Source: Chrysaora quinquecirrha
Lineage: Eukaryota; Cnidaria; Scyphozoa; Semaeostomeae; Pelagiidae
NCBI GenBank assembly: GCA_014526335.1
Contig: JACTAT010000010.1
Location: 3,853,253-3,917,252, forward strand
DNA length: 64,000 nt
Direction: 5' to 3'
This document shows, piece by piece, positions 1 to 12,152 of this stretch. Each line of letters begins with the position of its first letter. Within the stretch, counting starts at the first letter, position 1. A program made the position numbers and the translations under genes. The notes under the pieces are model-generated. The model had not been told where the DNA came from. It was given only the letters and a program-made list of their open reading frames with translations, and searched no databases.

Positions 1-93
1 AATATCCGCACACATTTTGAAAATCTCGTGTCCCGAGTAGGCCGGATAATCGAATAACTACTGTATACTCAACATTGACTGAAATTTATTTAC

Positions 94-3000
94 CTGACTC
101 CGAGAGCAGCTATCGAACCAATTGGAATACTCCGAGATGGATCTTTGAGGTCTCCGCTCATATTTACGCCGGACATAACGCCACAGGCGGCAGGAAAGAA
201 AACGCCAAAAACGGTGAAAAAATGAACGTGGCCAGTGAACATCGGTTTGGCATTGTTGTTGAAGTTTTCATTGCTGAATCCAGTAAATCCGTCAACTAAA
301 AGAGAAGAATGAACAGCAAATGAATGAAAAAATTAGGCCATGGTTAAATGCAATTTTTTCGGGTTTAATCTGTGGCAGGGGGATCTTTATATTGTTATCT
401 CCCTATTGTATCGCGTGGTAGAGTTAGCGAAGCTTTTGCTTCTATCTCGTGATTGGCTGAAGCTATTTCATGCAAATTAATTCCTTATACAGCAGTGCTG
501 CTATGGTGAAGCGGATTAACTCTACTTAATAAATTTTAAGGTCCGGTTACTCATTCAAAGTTCGTGTTCTTCTCAACCAATTCTTTTTTGGGTAGCCTTC
601 ATTTTCGGAATGTGTGTTTTTCGAAGCCATAATTTGTAAAACGGCAGATTTTGGAGCTCTCCAAAACCTTCTGTCATCAAAAGCAGGTTTCCGAGGTTTT
701 CGAGAGATTCATGGTTTGAAGTTCAAACGAGACTGCAATTTTAACAGTTGCCATGAACATTCCACAAACGGGTCTGGGAACGAGGCAAGCAAGAATTTTG
801 GCGGGAAAGTTTTCAGATTTCCAGAATTCGTGTTTCCTGAAAATTAAAGATTCTGTTTTTGGGAGCTTTCTGTTTTCAAAATTCAGAAGGTTTTGGAGGA
901 CCAGAAGAATCTAACAAAATGGGCACAATTTGCACGATATGGCACTTTGATTTTGAAATTTTTGAGCCTCAATATTGACTTATCACACAATTCTCATTTT
1001 CCGCACATTAAAATCTAAACCAACAACAACAACAATTCGCTACAACTGAGTAGCCGGTTTATCAGCCTTCTGACAACAACAACAACTGGAGGTGGGATTG
1101 CAATAATTGGGACTGGTGTTACAAGTCTAGCGTAAATATGCTTAGAAACTTTAAAAATTGCGATAAACAGTGGAAACATCCAGTTTATCGCAATTTTGAA
1201 GTTCTGTATAACTTGCGATGAACAGCGGAATCATTTTCGGAAATACTTAAGAGCTTTTTCGTCTGACACTCCTCAGAGTATGAACACCAGAAACAGACCA
1301 AAACAATAAACTAACAAAATTATTTGAAGAGTCCAAGTGAGAAAACGAACTCTTTCAGTCTATACAAAACCGGCCTTTTGGTTTTGAAGTAGGCCCCAAA
1401 GTGAAACAAAGATCTTTTAGTCTATTGTTTCGGTCTGTTTCTGCCGTTCATACTCTGAGGAGTGTCAGACAAAAAAGCTTTTAAGTATGCCCGAAAATGA
1501 TTCCGCTGTTCATCACAATTTTTCTGTATAACTCAAAAATCATAACCATACTGTCACAAAAAAGTATCTATGTAGCAATTGTTAGTATAGAAGGTTTTTA
1601 CATACTAAACGATGCTTTGTTGTGGTCAAATAAAATTCTCATGCATTACAGCGAATACAGTACTTGCCAGTGAAGCTTTTCAAATATTACAAAGACTACC
1701 TCAACCAAAAATATTTCAATTTCAAAAGCACTGCATAGCAAATCTTTATAGTACCCACTGTATCGCTGAAGTTGTTCCAGGAGCGAGATCAAAATGGCTG
1801 ACGAAGACATTTCCTATCGCGTGGCAAATTCGAATGATCTTGATGTGATCGAAGCATTTCTGCTCGAGCATTTTGTACCCAAAGCACCTAATTACCAGGC
1901 TTTATCATTAACAGCGAACGACGAGATGAGAGAGTTCTTAAAACCAATTATAGAGAAAAGTTTAAAAGAGCCAGTCAGTTTGATGGCGTTGAACTGCAGA
2001 AACAAAGTCGTTGGAGTTTGCTTAAACTATTTTCTGCATGTCGATACAACTTGCGGCAATACAGCTCGAAAGAACAATGGCGAAACTACGACGCCAAACG
2101 TAACTGGAATTTCCAGTGATATTAGCTCTATAGCAATTTACAGCATATATCTGCATTCTATCGATGCTGGCTATCAGCAGTTAATCCCAGAAGGATGCCA
2201 TAAGCTTCTTACAATTGCATTTTTATGCGTAAATACCGATCAATATGGCCGGCGTGGGATTGCTTCACGTGCTCTTAAGTTGTCAATGGAAAAAGCAACC
2301 AATTTTGGTTGCGGAGGAGCTTTACTGAAAGCAACTTCCCAGGCATCTCAGAATTTGTTTCGAAAGGACAGCTTTGAAGTTTTGAAAGTAATCAAACATG
2401 AGGATTTCTGCGATGAGAATGGTAGACAATTGATAAGATGCACCGACGGGACTAATCAAGGACAGCTACTTTTCAGAAAGATTCCTTCCTAACTATATTT
2501 AGGGTCTCTTTTACGGGGATGAAACTAAAGGAACGGGGGGCAAAACATTTCAAGTGGGGCACATTGTTCAGTTGTACTTCTGTTTTATTTTCGGCGTTTT
2601 ATCTTGTGCAAGTCCAGTCTTAGAAAGTTTATTCTTCTCTTTGTCAGTACCCTTAGGTACCTAATTGCTAGGGGGTTGGAAAAGGCGGAGGGTCGGAGCT
2701 GCAGCAAAGATCTAATTGGCAGGGGTGGGAATAAACGGTGGGTCGGAATTGGTTTGACAAACTTTTCAGGAAACTGCTAAAACTATGCTATGGGCCCCAT
2801 AGTACTTATAAAGTTAGGCATTCTGTAGTTCTAACCAACAAATAGAGTCTATAAGTGGAATTTAACCGGAATACAACGTTGGCCGTTTGGTAGTCATTTG
2901 AAAAGAACCTCAAACCGACTGGACCCCCTGTCAGACCTCAATGAAGGCATCCCCCGGGATAGTGACCCCCTTGTTCGTATCATCAGCTATAAACTCGACT

Positions 3001-6000
3001 ATCAACTGTCGATCCGCCGTTCCGCCGTTCTGCTAATTATCGTAGTAACTAGAACACATTGTTTTACAATATGAAACATTGAATAGCTAGAAATCACTCA
3101 CCAGGGTCATCATGTACCAGTGTCCCTATGATAAAATCCAGAACGGCCACGGCTAGTATCAACACTAGAACCAGTTGGAATCTAATGACCCATTTTACAC
3201 CAGATATCGCGATAGCGAGTAAAGCAAGAAGAACTACCAGACTGATGCTTCGGATCGCCCATGTATTGTACCAGCCAACAACACTCGCAAATGATTCAGC
3301 AAAGCCAGTGCAGTACATTGCTGTGGCTGCGGCCTGACGAAGAAATAACAGATAAATCAGATACAGTGTTTATTCAAGTCCAAATATCGTTCCATAATAG
3401 ACCTTTTCAAAGAGGTCTGGATCGGCGTGGCATTTTTCTGGAAAATGGTAGATATCTTGAATAAAGGAATCCTCTCCACGTGCAACGAACTTGAATGTTG
3501 TCGCTTTAGGAGAGGTAATGCAACAGATTATAGTCCCAATTTATGAATAATGGAAACCGAGAGAGTGATTTTAGTGATTTTAGTGATTTTACACAGAGCT
3601 CTCTTTAGATCAGTTCTCCAAGAACAAGAGCATGCGTAGCTCTATTCAAAGCTCAAATATAATGTTATTTTTTTCTTTCTTTTTTGAGAGGAAAGGAATC
3701 TGTGACAGTAAATGTTAAAAATATCTGTTGAAACTCGGGAAACAAGATGGAATTAACTCACAGAACAGGAAAATACTTGACTGACGCTTCCTAGAGCAGA
3801 TAAACTGGGACATGAATCCTTTCTTTCGCTTTAACTCCAACTAACCGTGAATTAGAAGCAAAATTTGCTGCAATATTTTCTTATGAAACGACTGCAATTC
3901 CCGTCTTCGTCTCCACGTGGAGAGGATTCCCTTGTTAAATATGTCTACAAATTTCCAAAAAAAATGTCTCACCGACTCAGACCTTTTTGAAAAGTCTATT
4001 CAGCAGTCATGCCTAGTGCTTAAGGCTGCTTACTGTGCGTTGAAAATGCCATGAAGCATTTACTGGGTGAAATTAGAAGCTTCAATACCGGCTCTTTGAG
4101 CAGAACCTTAGTCCTATTTTTCTGCCGCGCGGCAGAAAAAGGACCAGCCATCAAAAGGATGAAAACTTTCAAGACCAAAGTGCAGTGTTATCTGATCTCG
4201 CGTCATTCCCCATATAGAATAAGCCAGAGCTCTTGGATGGTGGAAAATTAGCCGGTGTAAAGGCAAGCTTAGGCAAAGCCTGAACTAGTTGCCGACTGCT
4301 GATCTGCGAGTTTTTGTAACTAATTTATTGCAAGCGACTGTTCGATATAGCTAAGCGCTCCGGGAAAAAGGTTTATGTTACGGCAAATAGTCAGTGCACG
4401 CTTCCAGAAAGTTGAGCATATTCTACTTCTGGCTAGCTTTTGCCATTTGGACATACGTTAGCAGTAAAAAATAGCTAGTCAGCCTAAGCCGTTAGTTCTA
4501 TCGTATCGTAGGTCGTCATAAGCCTGGCTTCTAAGGGCAAGCATTAAGATATGGCTAGCGTAAGAAGTACCACTAAGGAATTCGATTCAAAAACTTTAAA
4601 TATGCTTCATTGTGTCGAGTCTTGGCATGCTGTTGAGAAAACGTGACGTGGTAAATGATAATGGTAGAGATGTAGGGAATCAAATAAAACAGACACTTAC
4701 ATGCCCGAGACAATATAGCAGTCCAATTGTACCACCAATTTTCCCGCCAAGAACATGAGAAACAATGAAATACACGCCACCACCTTTAACATCACATCTG
4801 TCACAGATTCCAACCGCTGACATGACTGATGCGAGGGCGACAGACAGAGAGATCGTTACGATTAGCAACGATAAACCGATTCCTGCGTAACCCTGTGGAG
4901 AAGAGGAAAACGAGTCAAAACCACCGGTGAATCAGGTCCTAACCAAGCGGATTGCTTGTCAAACATTTAGAAGTTGCTCATTAAGCAATGTTTGAGCGTT
5001 TGGCCAGTTGAAAAAACATTGATTGACATATGACAAACATAAATAAGCTAGAGTCGCTGTGTGATGTTTCTGCTTAAAAAGTTCAAAAACATTCTTTGCA
5101 GAATTCAAGCAAAAGATGCTTGACGGACATTGTTTTGCGGTTGGTCAAACGGTAAAACATTTTGCTTGACAAGCAAATTTTAAATGTTTGACAAACAATG
5201 TTTGATCGTTTGGCCAGATTGTTATTTTTGCATGGTGCAATGAGGGTATCACACGAGGGCGCGAAAATCAAGCGATCTTTCAACCTGATTTCTCTTGATT
5301 TCTCTGAAACAGGATTCAATATTTACCTGTATTTTCCACGTAAGAGGCTGGGATGTTTTGATAGACTTATTAGACGAGTCATAGTTATCGCTACTGAGTT
5401 GAATTGCTGGACACTCAAACTCTGAGCAAATAGCTGTGAGGTTCCTGTTGTTTTTATGTTTAAGAAGAGTGGAACTCATGTCATAAGTCTACTATTTAGT
5501 CCGTTCAAGGTTCCCAGGAAAGCCTCGATTCAGATTGTATATCCTCGGTAAAGAGGCTTGAAAATTTGCATTCACTTCTGCTCAAAACTCGTTAAAATTC
5601 ATTGACTGTTAGATTTGGTCAAGCTAAATTTAACAGAGAGTGTTTGCAGAAATACCTGCTTATTTGACTAAAATATTCTTTCTCTGTATTATCAATATTG
5701 ATATTGGAATATCAAAACGGATAATATCGGAAGTTTTTGAAGATTAATTTGATTCAGCTGTAGGCCAACTTAAGGGCTTATTTTTTGTAACCTTCTGTTT
5801 ATGGCAGACCCTCCGAATTCTGAAAACAGTAGACTTAGCAAATAAACTTTCCTGCACCAAAAAACATAGCTGCCGAAAACGCTAGGCTGATCAGAACAAA
5901 CTCGAACAGAGACATTCATTTTAAAGGGAGAACGAGATTCCTTACAATGTCTGCGAGACCTTCCAGCTTCGGGGACAGAAGGTTTTGGAGGCCTGCGAAA

Positions 6001-9000
6001 CCTGCCGTTTTCAGAAGACTGTACCAAAAAATACGTTTTGATGTCTGCCGAAAAGAGAAGGTGTCTGCTGAAAACAGAATGTGACCAACAAAATACGCCC
6101 TAAGATTACGCGAAGGAGCATGTACTGATTACTCAAGTCACTATTGAATTGAATAGAAGCTTCTGCAAAAGATTTTTCCACAAGTACCACATTGAGTGGT
6201 ACTCGCAACAAGGCTGCATGATAAGAGAGCCAACGACGTTTCCATTGAGCTGTAGTGCATTCACTAAATTTGGTATATCGTATAAATTTGCTACTTTGAT
6301 GAAAAGCAGTTTTGAGCAAGATTAGCGAAAAATACTTCTTTCTTACCACCATCCATCCTGTTCGTAAAAATATAACCACGCCCACTATGTTCATTAGACA
6401 TGATGTAAACACTCCTGAAATAACAAACGGTCGAATTACGTCAATGATTTGAAGGGACGTAACTACTCTATTAAGGCCCTCTCTCTTTTAAGCCCCCCTC
6501 TCTATTAAGCCCCCTCTGTCTATCATTTCTCTGTCTATCTCTGTCTGTCTGTCTGTCTGTCTGTCTTGAACTGCGATTTTCACAAAAACTTTAAATCCTC
6601 GAATAAGCCCTCACCTCCGAATAAGCCCCCCCCCCACCTCGAATAAGCCCCCACCGAAAAATTCATTTCAGAAAATAAACACTCGCCTCGAATACATGGG
6701 GAATCATTCGAAGGCCTTGTGAATTTGTTTTTTGCCTATAATGCATCTTTCAACTAATTAAAACACTGAACAAGTTAGTCCCGACAGGCTTTACTATCAG
6801 TTCCACCAATAACCAGCCATTGGCTGTTGGACAGCAGGTGATTTTGCTCAAAGAATACAGAGAAGTTATCTTTTTTCTCTCTGCTATTCTGTCGAAAACA
6901 CACTGGAACTGTGGAACTTTGAAATAAGCCCTTCCTTCGAATAAGACTTGAATAAGCCCCCGCCAAAAAGCTCGTTATTGCAAATAAGCACCCGGGGGCG
7001 TATTCGAGGAATTACGGTAAATATAAGAAGGTATGAGCTTACCATCCCATGTGCCAAAAAGTAGTGTCCTTGTTATGAAGAAGGAAGACTTCCACCATGG
7101 CTCTTGTGAATGATGATGCTACAAAATAAAAACAATAGTTAATTTCATATATTCATTACTTAATTTTTTACGTATTGTATTGATCTAAATCTGTACTGAC
7201 TATACTACTCTTGAAGGTGTGTGGCATCGTGGTGTAATTCAGCTGACTCATGGAGTCAGAAGGGGTGTGTGGTCAAGGCGCGAGCCCTAGCCCAGCCACG
7301 GTAGCCTCATAGCAAGTGTTGAGGTCTCGATTAGTTAACCTACTACTGAGATCTTAGTGACTGGCATTTAGGGAAATCATATCTACATCGCAGATCGTAT
7401 ACATGGTTGTTGGCTGCGAATAGGACGCAACAAGTGAAGAAAATGTCGCGACCAGACAAAGAATCTGGGCGCTAGTTATTTTCCCGCGTCTTGATATTCA
7501 CCGCTTTTTCGACAACGTCATCTTGGCTGTTTTCACGTTCTCATGAAAACATCAAAATTTTGCGTTGTTCTGGAAGCTGCAACATTTACTTAAGCAACCA
7601 AACCAGTTAATAATTGCGATAATTTCGCACTTTTAATGAAGACCTAACGTAAAAACTGCTAAAGAAACCAATCCAAATCAAGTGATGGGCTAAAAGACTT
7701 ATTTCTTAGGCTAGCCTTACACTTGGGCCCTAGTACGCCCCCAGTACGCCTGTATGTAGCTAGGCGTCGCCACCCTTCCATGCTAAATCAAAAATTTTAA
7801 TCAAAATGCTACAGAACATTCTTGACAAAGACAGGGTTCTCATTGGCGGTCGCGTCCTGTTTCTTTTCAAACGAATGGTGCACCACCTGCCGGCAAACTC
7901 ATTTCGAACAATCACATTTTCGTTTCGCACAGCGTTACTATGAAACAACTTAGCTAAGCCAGGTAACAAAACGTTAAAAGAAAACACTGCAGGGCATATT
8001 TTAACATATGTACTGGTGGGCCATTTGGCCCACCAGGCCCCACAAGCTGGCCCACCACTGACGACAATTTTTGCCAAATTGGCCCACCACTGTGGGGGCC
8101 CTTTGCCCAATCTAGTAAATGACCTGGAGTTGTTTCGATACAATAAAACTGAAACACGTTTTATTTTTACTACAAAACTTTATTGAAAACATAAAAAAGT
8201 TGTTCACTTCTCCAAAAGAAATAATTGATGCCAGCAGGGAATTGGTCTGTGATGTTTTGTAGGGCCCCACAATGACCGATATCTACAGTTTTCGTGAGCC
8301 AATTCTAAAACGGATGGATATGACAATCGTTTCGTGCCGTGCGTCGTGCGACGGCTGGAACCACACGCAAAATCATTCTCCTTATCTCGCATAGCAAACA
8401 AGATGGTTGAATCTTCAGTTTTATTTAGAAATTCTAAGGTTTTGCATCACTTTTTTGTGGGTTTACTATTTCTTTAATTCCAAAGATGAGTTGCTCAAAT
8501 TGCTAAAATAGATGTTTTAGAGGGTCTAGCAACCAAAATTTTCTTCGCCGCCCAACCATGGTGGGCGGCAGTTTCAATATTCCCCTTGAATTTTGCAGAC
8601 ATCTAAACTCGAAACAGCGAAAAAGTGCAAAAGTATGTTTCTCAAATTGAAATACAAGCATAGTTCCCCTCAGCACATCTATCAGTTAATATATAATATC
8701 GGCTGAGCGTATTTAAGATGAATTCTTTATCAGTGGAGTGGTTCATAAACTTTATCTGCCCCCCTCAACCGGGCCCTTTTGATTTGCTAGCTACCCTGCA
8801 ATTGTGGTGCCAGACCGCCCCTGCATCTCTGTGGGCTTTCTCCGGGCTGGCAGTTAAAAAAGAAATTATAAAAATTTATTGGGCCCCATGTCCCCTTTGG
8901 CCCACCACTGAAAATTTCTTAAAATATGCATTGGAAAACAGCGGCTTATGACACGTTGACCGCACGATGGAAGGACGTACAAGCTTATGCTTTTAATCGG

Positions 9001-10687
9001 AAACTTTTCTATTTCCAGTGATGATACCTGACAAACTATTCGAAAGATGTTTGCGAAAATTCTCGAAAAACAATCTTATTGAAACGATCCCATAATTTGA
9101 GATAATCAAATACAGGAACGTAATAATGAGATTAGAAACTTTTTGTTTTATTTCTTCGAAGATTTTTCGTCATTCCACCTGCTCCTGTGACTACGTCCTT
9201 TGTTGCTATAATCTCCAAGGGTGTGAATCAAAAAACAGCTATAAATTTTTCATGAGTAAATGAGGAATTTTACTTGGGAAAGAAATAATGTACACGCAAC
9301 CATTGTCTTTTTTGAAGTTTTCTGGTGATGCGATTCCAGACGAGGGGGAATAAACTCACTCTTCTGAATCTTGTACACCCTTTGCCGGGATCTCTATTGT
9401 CTTCAGAGGAATCTCTCGGAGATCCTATTGTTTCAAAGGGATCTCGTACGTCTTTTCAATGAGTGAAATGCCCCTAGATTTTAGATTAAAAGGTTTGGGG
9501 CATAATATTAGGGTTTTAGGTGTACGGTTTTAGGGTTTATGGTGCAAAACCTCGAGCTAGCTTATGGTCTTTGGGTTTTAAGGTTAGGAATTGACCGTAG
9601 TGGTTTCATTATAGTTACACTTTTCTAATAAGGGGCGCAGGGTGGGGTTTTCATTAAGGATTAGGGGGCTTTGATTTTAGGAGGAAGTGGGGTTATGGTA
9701 TTACTGTAGTCCCTGGGTTAGGGGGCTTAAGGTCAATGTGTTTAAGGTTAGTGCTTTATTTTACAAATTGGGTTTTGGATCAGGCTTCTAGGGGTACAGC
9801 TTTTGGGGTTAATTTTTGGGGTAACTCTTAGTTCTTAGGGGTAAGGTTTTGAGGTTAGGATTTTTCATTACAGTTTGATATATTGTATATGGTTAGGGGT
9901 TGAGAGAATATGTTTAGGGTTAGGTCCACAGGGTTATCGTTTTTGAGTTGGGGTTTAGTTGTTAGGGTTACGTAGATAGGGTAAGGGTAAGTGCTGGTGG
10001 GAATGCTGTTTTTTATTATTTGAGCTTTGAAGTATAATGCCAATGGTTCGACGAATTCTTCCCTTAATGTTGTTTTACTTCATGGTAGGGAAATAAATAT
10101 TTTCCAAATAATATTTTCATAACATTATAAAGGAAACTATAAATGAAATAGAGTGTGCGTTTTTCAAAAGATATCAACAATTAGGAAACGGTGGTTATGT
10201 TATTCAGATAGAACATTTCATATTATAAGTTTTAAATAGCACTTGGGAATGACAGGGCGGTGCGCCCCCACAAATGACTCAGAATTGCGAGTAACCTTCA
10301 TTCAAAGGATAACTCGTAAACATATCATGGGCCTCAGGCCGATTCGATTGACTGACGATGGAAGCCAACATTTAGATCAAAACTGCATTCTCTTACAGTC
10401 AAAGATATTATTTAGAATGCTGCTTTTTTGTGCTGGAAAATTTCGAAAAAGAAACAAAATAAAACTTCATAAACCTCGCCTTCCTCTTCAAATAATTCAG
10501 TGACCTCTCCTCGCTCAACTTGAGCATTAGAAGCATTTCCATTCTTTGCTTGAGAACCATTCAGTTTCCTAGGCTCGTAATGACTTTTTTCAGATAATCC
10601 ATATTTACCCCAATCTATATTCTGCTGTTTAGTTTTGCTTGCTCTTGAACCGTTTGGAATTTCTTCGCCATTCTTGGAATCGTTCAT
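94..10687 (-). CDS. SLC12A8: SLC12A8-like cation-chloride cotransporter, 5' part (six exons, runs off left edge)
   Basis: Exons in coding order: 10687-10475, 7118-7043, 6414-6347, 4892-4701, 3333-3102, 295-94. All junctions are GT-AG and the phases (0,1,0,0,1,2) agree. Seen: a hydrophilic N-terminus, an EPWWKSS motif before FGTWDG, TM1 ([15 protein letters not shown]), TM2-3 with [14 protein letters not shown] and [10 protein letters not shown]4-5 with MYCTGFAES and [11 protein letters not shown], then [18 protein letters not shown] and [14 protein letters not shown]. This order and wording match vertebrate SLC12A8 rather than SLC12A9 or the NKCC/KCC branches. Family knowledge: a 12-TM membrane transporter of the APC superfamily; the vertebrate protein has been proposed, with dispute, to carry polyamines or nicotinamide mononucleotide. 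About 328 residues are present; the rest lies left of base 1. Exon 1 and its start at 10687 are less certain, because the donor (GAG|GTTTAT) is weak, but the length and the ELFEEEGE stretch fit the family. Confidence 0.94.
1213..1521. mobile_element. Inverted-repeat element (MITE), about 309 bp, with 11-base direct repeat flanks
   Basis: The left end TGCGATGAACAGCGGAATC and the right end GATTCCGCTGTTCATCACA are inverted copies. The inversion continues through CTCCTCAGAGTATGAAC / GTTCATACTCTGAGGAG. TTCTGTATAAC occurs directly on both sides (1202-1212 and 1522-1532), which looks like a target-site duplication. Related copies or fragments: about 16390-16645, 24790-24850, 34310-34400 and 48240-48300. 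A 9-11 base duplication would suit a Mutator-like origin (inference). Confidence 0.7.
1794..2492 (+). CDS. GNAT-family N-acetyltransferase, arylalkylamine/dopamine NAT-like, intronless
   Basis: Single open frame of 232 codons with a good start context (aaaATGg) and a stop at 2490-2492. The N-terminus [20 protein letters not shown] followed by APNY resembles the start of invertebrate arylalkylamine/dopamine N-acetyltransferases. The acetyl-CoA motif A region falls near residues 143-165 ([19 protein letters not shown]), where GRRGIA fits the looped phosphate-binding signature. Length is normal for the family (about 210-240). Expected reaction: transfer of acetyl from acetyl-CoA to an amine, in the cytosol; the substrate cannot be read from sequence. 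It lies on the opposite strand inside the intron between the 3333-3102 and 295-94 exons of the SLC12A8 gene. An AATAAA at 2730-2735 could be its polyadenylation signal. No frame damage is seen, so it looks functional; a retrocopy origin is possible but no poly(A) remnant was identified. Confidence 0.82.
   Translation: MADEDISYRVANSNDLDVIEAFLLEHFVPKAPNYQALSLTANDEMREFLKPIIEKSLKEPVSLMALNCRNKVVGVCLNYFLHVDTTCGNTARKNNGETTTPNVTGISSDISSIAIYSIYLHSIDAGYQQLIPEGCHKLLTIAFLCVNTDQYGRRGIASRALKLSMEKATNFGCGGALLKATSQASQNLFRKDSFEVLKVIKHEDFCDENGRQLIRCTDGTNQGQLLFRKIPS
2730..2735 (+). terminator. Candidate polyadenylation signal of the nested acetyltransferase
   Basis: AATAAA 238 bases after the acetyltransferase stop codon, in the same orientation. 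Position is plausible for a 3' UTR; the hexamer is common by chance in AT-rich DNA. Confidence 0.35.
3396..4000. mobile_element. Inverted-repeat element (MITE), about 605 bp, TIR near 87 bp
   Basis: Left end AATAGACCTTTTCAAAGAGG and right end CCTTTTTGAAAAGTCTATT are inverted; the similarity extends inward to GGAATCCTCTCCACGTG / CACGTGGAGAGGATTCC, giving arms of about 87 bases. It sits in the intron between the 4892-4701 and 3333-3102 exons of SLC12A8. Other copies: 19991-20468 (thioredoxin reductase intron) and 34030-34266 (astacin intron). Confidence 0.75.
4935..5222. mobile_element. Degenerate copy of the CAAACATTG/CAATGTTTG inverted-repeat family
   Basis: Contains GCTTGTCAAACATTT near the left and CAATGTTTGATCGTTTGGCC at the right, the ends of the family best seen at 54573-54805. 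Lies in an SLC12A8 intron. The left end is diverged (CCTAACCAAGCGGATTG). Confidence 0.55.
6478..7015. repeat. AAGCCCCC-rich low-complexity stretch with (CTGT)n
   Basis: Repeated ATTAAGCCCCC and GAATAAGCCCCC words, a CTGTCTGTCTGT run at about 6540-6563 and a C-run near 6627. Lies in the SLC12A8 intron between the 7118-7043 and 6414-6347 exons. No gene is seen. Confidence 0.55.
9341..9477. mobile_element. Short inverted-repeat element, about 137 bp (CGAGGGGC family)
   Basis: Starts CGAGGGGGAATAAACTCACT and ends GAGTGAAATGCCCCTAG. Inside are repeated blocks of the type GGGATCTC(T/G)...TATTGT. The best copy is 11957-12092; others are 40307-40436, 40437-40566, 41622-41780 and 42864-42998. Confidence 0.65.
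9475..9990. repeat. Degenerate TTAGGG-like array (interstitial telomere-like)
   Basis: Over about 500 bases the plus strand is filled with TTAGGGTTTTAGG, TTTAGGGTT, GTTAGGGTTA and close variants, strongly G/T biased on one strand. It resembles decayed telomeric repeat of the TTAGGG type common in Metazoa. Confidence 0.5.
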
Positions 10688-11956
10688 CTTGCCTCGTTGG
10701 CTGAAATTTGTACACACCTGCCGCCTTCAAAATATCCTCATTCTTCGCTTCCACCAGGAAACTTTCTGTCTCGTTACTTTCTAAAATTTCAATACTACAT
10801 TTTCAATCTTTTCATGCTCAATTTGTTGTAGAAAAATCGATAATAAACATAATTATCACTTTGCTTTATTTTCTTCGAAGAGGTGAAAGGCCAGTCCACT
10901 TTGTGGCAAGTGCAAACATAACTGACCATTTTGCGCCTCCACAGAGGTCCTTGTTAGCCCATTGTTGTATTGTTTATCGATTGCATTGTCCTATTGTTAC
11001 AGAAGAACAAAGAGATCACGACATCAATTGGAACCACTTGGAATCGTAGGAATGGCTGGAACATTGGAATCGGAACGAACATTTTAGTGACTAAAGCAAT
11101 TTCTCGATATTGTCTTCTAAAGGTCCTAAATTCCGTGATACGAATGCTGGACCATTTACAGAATGAAAGGTTGTTACTTTAAGGGGATAGGGGGCTGATT
11201 TCCAGTGTTTTACGACAAGAAAGGGAAAACGACTGATATTTTCGAAAATTGGGTGTTCCAGGGTGTTCCAACAACTTTTGGCGGGCATTAGAGATGGGGA
11301 TTTAATGCCCCCTTGCTGTACTGTGCCTCCCAGCATATTTTTGGAAGACAACATTTATCCCCAATTCATTCAGACGCAAAAAGTGGTGTAAAAACTAATT
11401 GTAAATAATAATAATAATAATAATATGATATAATTAGGGATAAGGAGGCCATTGGCCTATAAAACCCTTTAGCGTTTATTAAACAAACCCCTTGTAGTCC
11501 AAGGAGGGAAGTGACCACATTTTCACACAACGGTGTGAGGTAATTAATTTTTGGGGACTGGTTGAAATCCATTCTTTGAAAAGGGTTACAACCCCTCCCC
11601 CAGACACCTCCCATCGAACCGGCCCTGAACCAAAACCAAAATAAGTCTTTATCAAGTGGGAGGTCTCTTATTCGATTCTGATATATTATCTCTGAAGGTC
11701 GTTTAATGGTTTCAAGGAATATATACGAAATGTATCAAGGAACAATGGAACATGGGCAAAATTGAAAGGGACACAGGGGAACATCGGGAAACAGGGATCA
11801 GGTAAAATCATCCCTATCAATCCGCTTGACTATCAATCTGAAAAATAATCCCCAAAATTCAAGGGAACAAGGAGGTTTTCTCAAGGAATTGGGGGACATG
11901 GAACCCCCTCCAAATGAACCTCATCTCTTGAGTGATTAATTTCGAGGGCCGGGCCT

Positions 11957-12092
11957 TCGAGGGGCGATTCACTCCTAGGAGGTCTCGCACACCTTTGCTG
12001 CAAGTCCTATTGTTTTCTTGGAAATCCCTTGGAAGTCTTTTTGTTCTAATAGAAATCTCGTACGCTTAATCGCAGAGTGAAATGCCCCTCGA
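11957..12092. mobile_element. Short inverted-repeat element, about 136 bp (CGAGGGGC family)
   Basis: Left end TTCGAGGGGCGATTCACTCC and right end GAGTGAAATGCCCCTCGA are inverted. The interior has GGTCTCGCACACC and ATCTCGTACGC half-elements flanking TATTGTTTTC-type words. This is the cleanest copy of the family; no coding capacity. Confidence 0.7.
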
Positions 12093-12152
12093 TTAATTTT
12101 GTTGAGCATCTGACGGCTGATGCACATTGACTATCCTTATGACAAATAAGAC

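Larger units (their letters stand above)
7119..10474. other. First intron of SLC12A8 with mixed repeats
   Basis: Open frames here are short and lack family similarity. Contents: a possible tRNA-like SINE piece at 7205-7330 (GTAATTCAGCTGACTC, then GCGCGAGCCCT); opposed GGCCCACCACTG blocks at about 7985-8130 and 8740-8930; an inverted-repeat element at 9341-9477; and a TTAGGG-like degenerate array at 9475-9990. Confidence 0.55.

Noticed and set aside
1612..1848. 78-codon frame overlapping the acetyltransferase start
   Set aside because: Different frame, no similarity; the 1794 start has a good context and leads into the GNAT domain.
7760..8157. Two overlapping minus-strand frames ([23 protein letters not shown])
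   Set aside because: They come from repeated GGCCCACCACTG words in SLC12A8 intron 1, with no family similarity and no splice partner in phase.
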